Positions 58,471 through 64,000 of a stretch of DNA of 64,000 nucleotides are shown one piece after another. This DNA comes from Simmondsia chinensis (taxonomy: Eukaryota; Streptophyta; Magnoliopsida; Caryophyllales; Simmondsiaceae). Within the stretch, counting starts at the first letter, position 1, and each line of letters begins with the position of its first letter. The stretch spans positions 10,424,637 to 10,488,636 of the forward strand of contig JAGTTD010000003.1 in assembly GCA_018398585.1 (NCBI GenBank). The letters run 5' to 3'. Below the pieces are notes generated by a model. That model saw nothing but the letters and a program-made list of their open reading frames with translations, did not search any database and was not told the DNA's origin. The position numbers and the translations under genes are program-made.

Positions 58471-59013
58471 TAGTATGAAAGGCAGGCTAAACTTGGCGAG
58501 TTGGGTGCCTTGGCGGGTTGGAGGGACACACAAGCGAGGCATGATTCGGTGGAGTTTAACTAGAGGAAGGAAGCTTAATATAGATTGGATTAGTAGATTT
58601 TGCTAATTATCTTTTATTTATCTATTTTAATCATGGTACTCTATTTTAGGTGAAATATCTTCTCTATTTTAAGATGAGTACATGGATTGACAGATGAAAA
58701 GCACACGAATTACTAGATGAGCACACGGATAGCTAATATCCCCCTGTTGATCTTTAAATAGGGATTTTATTTTAAGTTTTATTTATTTTGAGTCTAGCTA
58801 GAAAAGCTCCTCTATTTAAATAGAGGGTTAGTTAGGGTCTTACTCATTTAATTTTCTCTAGATTTTTATATGTTTTTTGTGTGTTTTCCTATTCTCGGGT
58901 TGTGAGAATTAGGGCTAACTATTCTCTCCTTTTCTTCTTAATTTTTTAGCAATAAGAGTTTAATGAAAGGTTGCTAAACCTTCCATTTCTCTAATTTTCC
59001 TTATCTGCAAACA
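58463..59013 (+). repeat. 3' LTR of the short Ty3/gypsy element
   Basis: Partner of 56,353-56,906, ending TTATCTGCAAACA. Shared blocks: GATTCGGTGGAGT, GGAAGCTTAATATAGATT, GATGAAAAGCACACG. Confidence 0.8.
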
Positions 59014-59749
59014 GACAAGTTGGGTTTGGGAAAGCTCAATATTCTCAATGAGCCAAGATAAAAAGAAGAGAGTGCTTGAGGTTTGTAAATGACTCATAAT
59101 GGCTTATTAAAGCTTCTTAATATGTCATTAATGGCTCAAACATCCTTTTTTTTTTTTTTTTTTTTCTTGATACGAGCTCGAACATCTTCTTCAATATATA
59201 TATTTTAATCATATGCCATTCGCATCGACTTATGGCTCATAAGAGCTCGAACATCTAATTGATCAATAGAACAAGCTTAAACAAAAGTTTGTAATCAGGC
59301 ACCCATGAACTCGCTTCTCTCAGTAACACAAAGGAGCCAAGCCAAGCTAAGTGCTGAGAGAATTGAATTCAAACAAAACAGATAAAGATTTAATATATCA
59401 TTTAACGCTTGACTTAAACTTAAACTCAGTAAGTCTAGTGAAGCAACACTTTAGAGGGGTATATTTGAGTCACATTAATTTACACCCCAAGCCACGGCCA
59501 TTGCCATCTAGTAATAAGACAACTCAGTAAAATAAGCACGTTGTGCAGAACATTACTTATGACTAGTTTTTCGAACACTAATAACTATAGGAACAATATT
59601 CGTGTTAAATATTCTACATATGAGTTTAGTAAAAATCACACATAAGAGTTATGACAGAGAAGATATTAATATATAAGCTTAGTGTACTACTCCACCTAAT
59701 GCCAATTTGTTTTAAATGAAGCCCCAGTTGATTATATATATAGACCTCA
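59014..59749. other. Spacer with poly-T run and a dispersed repeat
   Basis: No gene seen. A run of about 22 T lies near 59,145-59,166. 59,580-59,749 is related to 54,300-54,490. Confidence 0.5.
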
Positions 59750-60018
59750 TATATTCCAACTCATACCAAAAAGGGCACCTATACACCGTCACCGGATCCC
59801 ATTAGAACTCCGAAGTTAAGCGTGCTTGGGCGAGAGTAGTACCAGGATGGGTGACCTCCTGGGAAGTCCTCACCCTTAGGTTTGGGGCACTAGGAAATAG
59901 CCTCTCTTCAGGTTAACACCCTAAAGGGGGAAAGCTGCGTACATCCGACCCCCAGACCTTGCGTACGCGGGAGCCCTTGAGGCACTGAATATGTTCCTTT
60001 TTTTTATATTCCAACTCA
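59750..60018 (+). mobile_element. 5S-rRNA-headed SINE, complete, 14-bp target-site duplication
   Basis: The insert 59,764-60,004 lies between perfect copies of TATATTCCAACTCA (59,750-59,763 and 60,005-60,018). The head contains CACCGGATCCCATTAGAACT, CCGAAGTTAAGCGTGCTTGG, GCGAGAGTAGTACCAGGATG and GGTGACCTCCTGGGAAGTCC, which is plant 5S rRNA from about nucleotide 25 to 107 with very few changes. The tail is CCTCTCTTCAGGTTAACACC, AAAGGGGGAAAGCTGCGTAC, GCGGGAGCCCTTGAGGCACT, then ATGTTCCTTTTTTT. The best kept copy in the window. Confidence 0.93.
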
Positions 60019-60508
60019 ATGGGCCGTTCTGATGCTCGGCTATATTTAACAATTTCATCCCAACCCTTGGAAAATAAAAGAACAACAAATATAATAAAGT
60101 TTCCAACAAAGAAGAATCAAGTAGAACCGAGGGCGTATTTTGGTAGGACCTAATAAATGGTTGGCCTAACTAGAGTCGCATAAAAAATGCTGTTTGGCCA
60201 CCTAATTTAACCTTCCCAGCTATGACCACTGTGTGCCAGTAATATACTATGATCTTGGTAAAAATGATTGGTAGAGGTCTAAGACAATGGTCAATGGTTT
60301 TAATCGAGTTCAGCAATGCGATCATACTCGCCACCGTGGACTCGAAAAAAGTTGAGTGTTGCCATGTAATATAACTTGTCAAATTCGTTGTGGGATAGTT
60401 GTTGCATTATGATTAGACTAATCTTTTGCATGCAACAGCTATTACATATGTAATATTACTCGAGTTCATTGGAAAACCCATTTAAGTTACCCTATAACGG
60501 TATTAAGA

Positions 60509-61000
60509 CCATATGTCTCAAAACGCTTAATTTCATGGTTGAAAGTTCAAGAATAGTTTTATACTCTAACATGCCCCCTCATGTAAATGTCCATTGGGTT
60601 GAAAGTGTGGCTATTGCGCAAGCGCACCCGTACATTGTGCTTGAAATATTAGAGCGGAGGTGTTGGGATTTGAATTCATGAACTTTCAACCAACAAGGCT
60701 TTGATACCATACTAAAGAACCATTTGTACTAAGAGTTTAAGGTGATGGGTGAAAGCTCAAAAATTATTTTATACTCTAACATGCCTCTCATGCAAATGTT
60801 CATTGGACTTGAAGTATAGATAATGCACGAACACACAACACATTGTGCTTGACATATTAGAGTGGGGGACTTAGGATCCAAACTCGCGATCTCTAGGTGA
60901 ATAAAACTTTGGTACCATATTAAGAAATTATTTATCTCAAAAGTTTTAATTGATAGGTAAAAGTTTATGAGTAATTTTATACTCTAACATGTATAACAAA
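60509..61000 (+). repeat. ~209-bp tandem repeat, about 2.3 copies
   Basis: ATACTCTAACATGCC recurs at 60,561, 60,771 and 60,979, giving periods of 210 and 208 bp. Other shared blocks include ACATTGTGCTTGA(A/C)ATATTAGAG and TTTGGTACCATA/TTTGATACCATA. No coding potential is assigned. The region 60,019-60,508 before it holds nothing recognised. Confidence 0.75.
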
Positions 61001-61298
61001 AACAAAAGATCCAAGCGAAAGGCAAACAAACAGGGATAACATCTAAGTTATTTTTGTAATACTTCAAACGAACAAGTAAAAGCATCTTAATTCCCATTTA
61101 GAAATGAGCCTGACTTATTCAGCACAATTCAGAAACAACAGAAAGTAACAATAATATCAGGTGACTAACTATTTTAATGTAAAATCTTAATGGTAAGGGG
61201 TTTTTTTTTTTTTTTTTTTTTTAATTTTAAATTTGCCAAATGAGCTTCTAGGTGCATAAAAGTAAGAGCAGTGTGGTCCAAAGGAAAAGTCAGACTCC
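61001..61298. other. Unassigned spacer
   Basis: AT-rich, with a 22-base T run at ~61,201-61,222. No gene or repeat recognised. Confidence 0.4.
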
Positions 61299-62282
61299 CA
61301 AATAAAAGAATAAATTACCAACTTGGAACCTTTTGCAAAAAAAATTATCAAAATGGCATAGTTAAAAAAATATTTACCAAAATGGCATACTTTACTGTAG
61401 CGTCAATAGAAAACGCCGTTTGAAACGTCGTTCGTTGAGCAGGGGGAGAAGGGACCTGTCGGACGCCATTTCTAACGGCGTCCGTTAGGAGCCGTCTAAC
61501 GGACGCCGTTTCAAACGGCCTCCGTACGCTGTTAGACCACACACCTTTGTATAAAGTAGAAAAAATTAACAATCCTCCTAACTTAATTAACAATAAAATG
61601 ATAAAATAAAGTAGAAAAAAAATTTAGTGGAGTTACATTATTTAATGTATAAAGTAATAAAAAGAAAAAAAATGCACTGTAATAATAGATTACAAAAACC
61701 CCCTGATGTAATAAAAAAGGGTGTCGATGTGATCCGAGATATATTGCGTTAATCCAAACTGACGCAACACTCTATCAGGGCAATGCAGCTCTACAATGCT
61801 AAAGCATATCATTGGTCCCTGATATCGCCAGATATGACTCAACGAACGCCGTTTCAAACGGCGTTTCCTATTGACGCTACAGTAAAGTTTGCCATTTTGG
61901 TAAATATTTTTTTAACTATGCCATTTTGGTAATTTTTTTTGCAAAAGGTGCCACTTTGGTAATTAATTCTGCATTTTTTCCCTTTTTATTACTTTATACA
62001 TTAAATAATGTAACTCTACTAAATTTTTTTTTCTTTATTTTATTATTTTATTGTTAATTAAGTTAGGAGGATTGTTAATTTTTTCTACTTTATACAAAGG
62101 TGTGTGGTCTAACGGCGTCCGACAGGTCCCGTCTCCCCCTGCTCAACGAACGCCATTTCAAACGGTGTTTTCTATTAATGCTATAGTAAAGTATGCTATT
62201 TTGATAAATATTTTTTTAACTATGCTATTTTAGTAATTTTTTTTATAAAAGGTGCCAACTTGATAATTTATTTCAAATAAAA
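61299..62282. mobile_element. Foldback element 1 with 9-bp duplication (Mutator-like)
   Basis: The insert 61,308-62,273 is flanked by CAAATAAAA on both sides (61,299-61,307 and 62,274-62,282). The ends GAATAAATTACCAACTTGG and (reverse complement) AAATAAATTATCAAGTTGG pair, and the pairing continues for about 300 bp into each arm. A third copy of the terminal segment (CAACGAACGCCGTTTCAAAC to TTTGGTAATTAA) lies inside at ~61,838-61,965. No transposase is present. A 9-bp duplication with long inverted repeats fits a Mutator-superfamily non-autonomous element. Confidence 0.8.
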
Positions 62283-62363
62283 TAATAACCGAAAGTTTAG
62301 ATTAAATAAATCCCGTCATTATTGACCGCCAAGCTAAAAGCTGCAAGGTCTATTGCTAGCCAA

Positions 62364-63473
62364 CACCTTTGAAACTTTTTTAGCATATTATCACATTTTT
62401 ATAAAAAATTTAACAAAATATCATAATTTTAAAAATATTTAAATTACCATATTATACTATAGCACACTATGTGCACGATGTATGAGAAGGCGTGCATTCA
62501 CGTTGTGCAACAGTGTGCTACAGTAAATTTAAAAATCTTTAAAATTTTAAAAAAATTAATAAAATTTGTTTTCATTTAAATTATTTTTATTTTTAATTTT
62601 ATAATTTGAAACATTAAATACATATATTTTTATTTTTAATTACAGGTCTAAGAAGTCCTCACCCTCAGGTTGGGGGTACTGAAAAACAGTCTCTCTTCAG
62701 GTTAATACCCTGAAGGGGGGAGGCTGCGTACATCCGTTTCCCCCAGACCCTACATAAACAATTATTTCATATAGTTTAAATTACATATGAATTTTTAAAT
62801 ATATATTTTATAAACTATACGAGGGACACATTTAAATAAAGAGATATTGATATTTTTAATAAAAAATTACGAGTTTACACATTTGTAAATTATTATTTGA
62901 ACTATTTTATTAGATATATGTAACTCAAAAACTAAAAAATTATTTCATATAGTTTATAAAATATATTTTAAAAATTCATATATAATTTAAACAGTATGAA
63001 ATGATTGTTTACGCAGAGTCTGGGGGGCGAATGTACGCAGCCTCCCCCTTTCAGGGTGTTAACCTGAAAAGAGGTTGTTTCCCAGTGCCCCCAAACTGAA
63101 GGTGAGACTTTCCAGACCTGTAATTAAAAATAAAAATATATATATTTAGTGATTCAAATTATAAAATTAAAAATAAAAATAATTTAAATTAAAAAAAATT
63201 TATTGATTTTTTTTAAAATTTTAAAGATGTGAAACTTTTATTTTTAAAATTACTGTAGCACACTGTTGCATGCAGTACGGAACGGCATGCAACAGTGTCG
63301 ACGTTGCACAACGCACAGGACGTCATGCAATAGTGGGTGCACGCCTTTCCGTACATCGTGCACCCAATGTGTTACAGTAAAATATAATAATTTATTAAAT
63401 ATTTTTAAAGTTATGATATTTTGCTAAAAAAAATTTTCAATTGTGACAGTATGCTAAATTATTCCACCTTTGA
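62364..63473. mobile_element. Foldback element 2 with 9-bp duplication, arms carrying 5S-SINE tails
   Basis: The insert 62,373-63,464 is flanked by CACCTTTGA (62,364-62,372 and 63,465-63,473). The ends contain TTTAGCATATTATCACA and its inverted partner TGTGACAGTATGCTAAA. The arms pair over most of their length (CAACAGTGTGCTACAGTAA / TTACTGTAGCACACTGTTG), with the left arm shorter by about 80 bp. Each arm contains the 3' part of the 5S-SINE in opposite orientation (62,648-62,756 plus, 63,005-63,118 minus). No transposase is present. Confidence 0.85.
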
Positions 63474-63758
63474 TGGTCTGACTTGGCGGGCTCCCCAAAT
63501 GGAGTCAATGTTTAATTATACAATACTTGGCCAAGTTTTTTTTTTTTTTTTTCCCAAAAAATAGTGTTTTCTTAAGAAAAAAAATACTTTTTAGAATTTG
63601 AATGTAGTTAATTTAAAAAAATATTTTTAAATAAAAATAAAAGCTACTTTTCTACTTGTAAACAAAATCAAAAATAAGCGCTTTATTTCGCAATAGTGAT
63701 AAAAAAAAGTGCAAAATACCTCTAAAAATAATCGGTTCTAGCTTTGAATCTCTATCAG

Positions 63759-63952
63759 TATATAAGGCCATGAAAGGTCAACTCTCATAACATCTTCCTT
63801 CTTTCCCTTTGACTTTTCTTGGACCAAGTTGAGAGAAAAACTGAGGGAAAATGGAGGAAAATTTAAACACCTTTTGGAAAATTTTTGTACATCGTCTTTT
63901 GGCTATTGTTGTTGTCAGGACAAAAAATGTTAATATCGGAGCAATAGTGTGA
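63759..63952 (+). promoter_or_regulatory. Possible promoter and gene start at the right edge
   Basis: TATATAAG at 63,759-63,766 is followed by a C/T-rich leader (CATCTTCCTTCTTTCCCTTTG) and an ATG at 63,851 that opens 33 codons (MEENLNTFWKIFVHR...) to a stop at 63,952. A GT in this short frame could be a splice donor. Inference only; the gene, if real, would lie beyond the window. Confidence 0.25.
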
Positions 63953-64000
63953 CTTGTAGTATAATAATCACAAATTTTTATAAAGTTTTTCTTGCATTAA

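Noticed and set aside
59784..59870. Functional 5S rRNA gene
   Set aside because: The first ~25 and last ~12 nucleotides of 5S are missing or changed, the sequence runs straight into a SINE tail, and the whole unit has a target-site duplication. It is not part of a 5S array.
61348..61593. Pair of ORFs at 61,348-61,593 (-) and 62,051-62,233 (+) sharing a peptide start
   Set aside because: The shared peptide comes from the inverted arms of foldback element 1; there is no sign of a gene.

Overview
This window is nuclear DNA from a flowering plant. The evidence is nested LTR retrotransposons of plant lineages (Angela-like and Tnt1-like Ty1/copia, Tat-like and other Ty3/gypsy), initiator-tRNA-Met-type primer binding sites, a SINE with 14-15 bp target-site duplications, Mutator-like foldback elements with 9-bp duplications, and one spliced host gene. 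The DNA is AT-rich and nearly all of it is repeat. Every retroelement reading frame I followed has stops or frameshifts.

Layout. 1-9,859: broken Ty3/gypsy and copia pieces, namely the end of one gypsy element with its LTR, a second gypsy element flanked by ~410-bp LTRs, a gag piece of a different gypsy type, and a minus-strand Angela-like copia remnant. 9,860-26,139: one complete but inactive Tat-type Ty3/gypsy element on the minus strand (1.36- and 1.39-kb LTRs). It carries an antisense, plus-strand accessory ORF resembling the plant mobile domain, a SINE, and a 2.2-kb copia LTR. 26,388-43,307: a Tnt1-like copia element (+) cut in its reverse-transcriptase region by a full-length Angela-like element (-, 30,442-41,616). 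The Angela gag is cut by another Angela-type LTR (+, 35,777-38,280), and that LTR is cut by a 5S-rRNA-headed SINE (-). A 1,000-bp insertion holding a 102-bp-period minisatellite interrupts the outer element's gag/protease junction.

43,308-55,646: the only host gene seen, a monoacylglycerol-lipase/caffeoyl-shikimate-esterase-type alpha/beta hydrolase on the minus strand. Five exons join in phase; the first coding exon(s) were not found. Its last intron is 7.7 kb and is filled by a decayed copia element in the opposite orientation, plus a SINE piece and a GC-rich foldback. 55,647-64,000: a small degraded Ty3/gypsy element, a complete 5S-SINE, a 209-bp tandem repeat, two adjacent foldback elements with 9-bp duplications, and a possible promoter at the right edge.

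The genes do not form a pathway; the history of the region is successive insertion. The most notable signals are the 5S-headed SINE family (two complete copies and one short copy, all with matching duplications), LTRs that seem to have been lengthened by use of a second downstream primer-binding site, a tandem duplication copied across a transposon junction after the insertion, and a foldback whose arms each hold a SINE tail.
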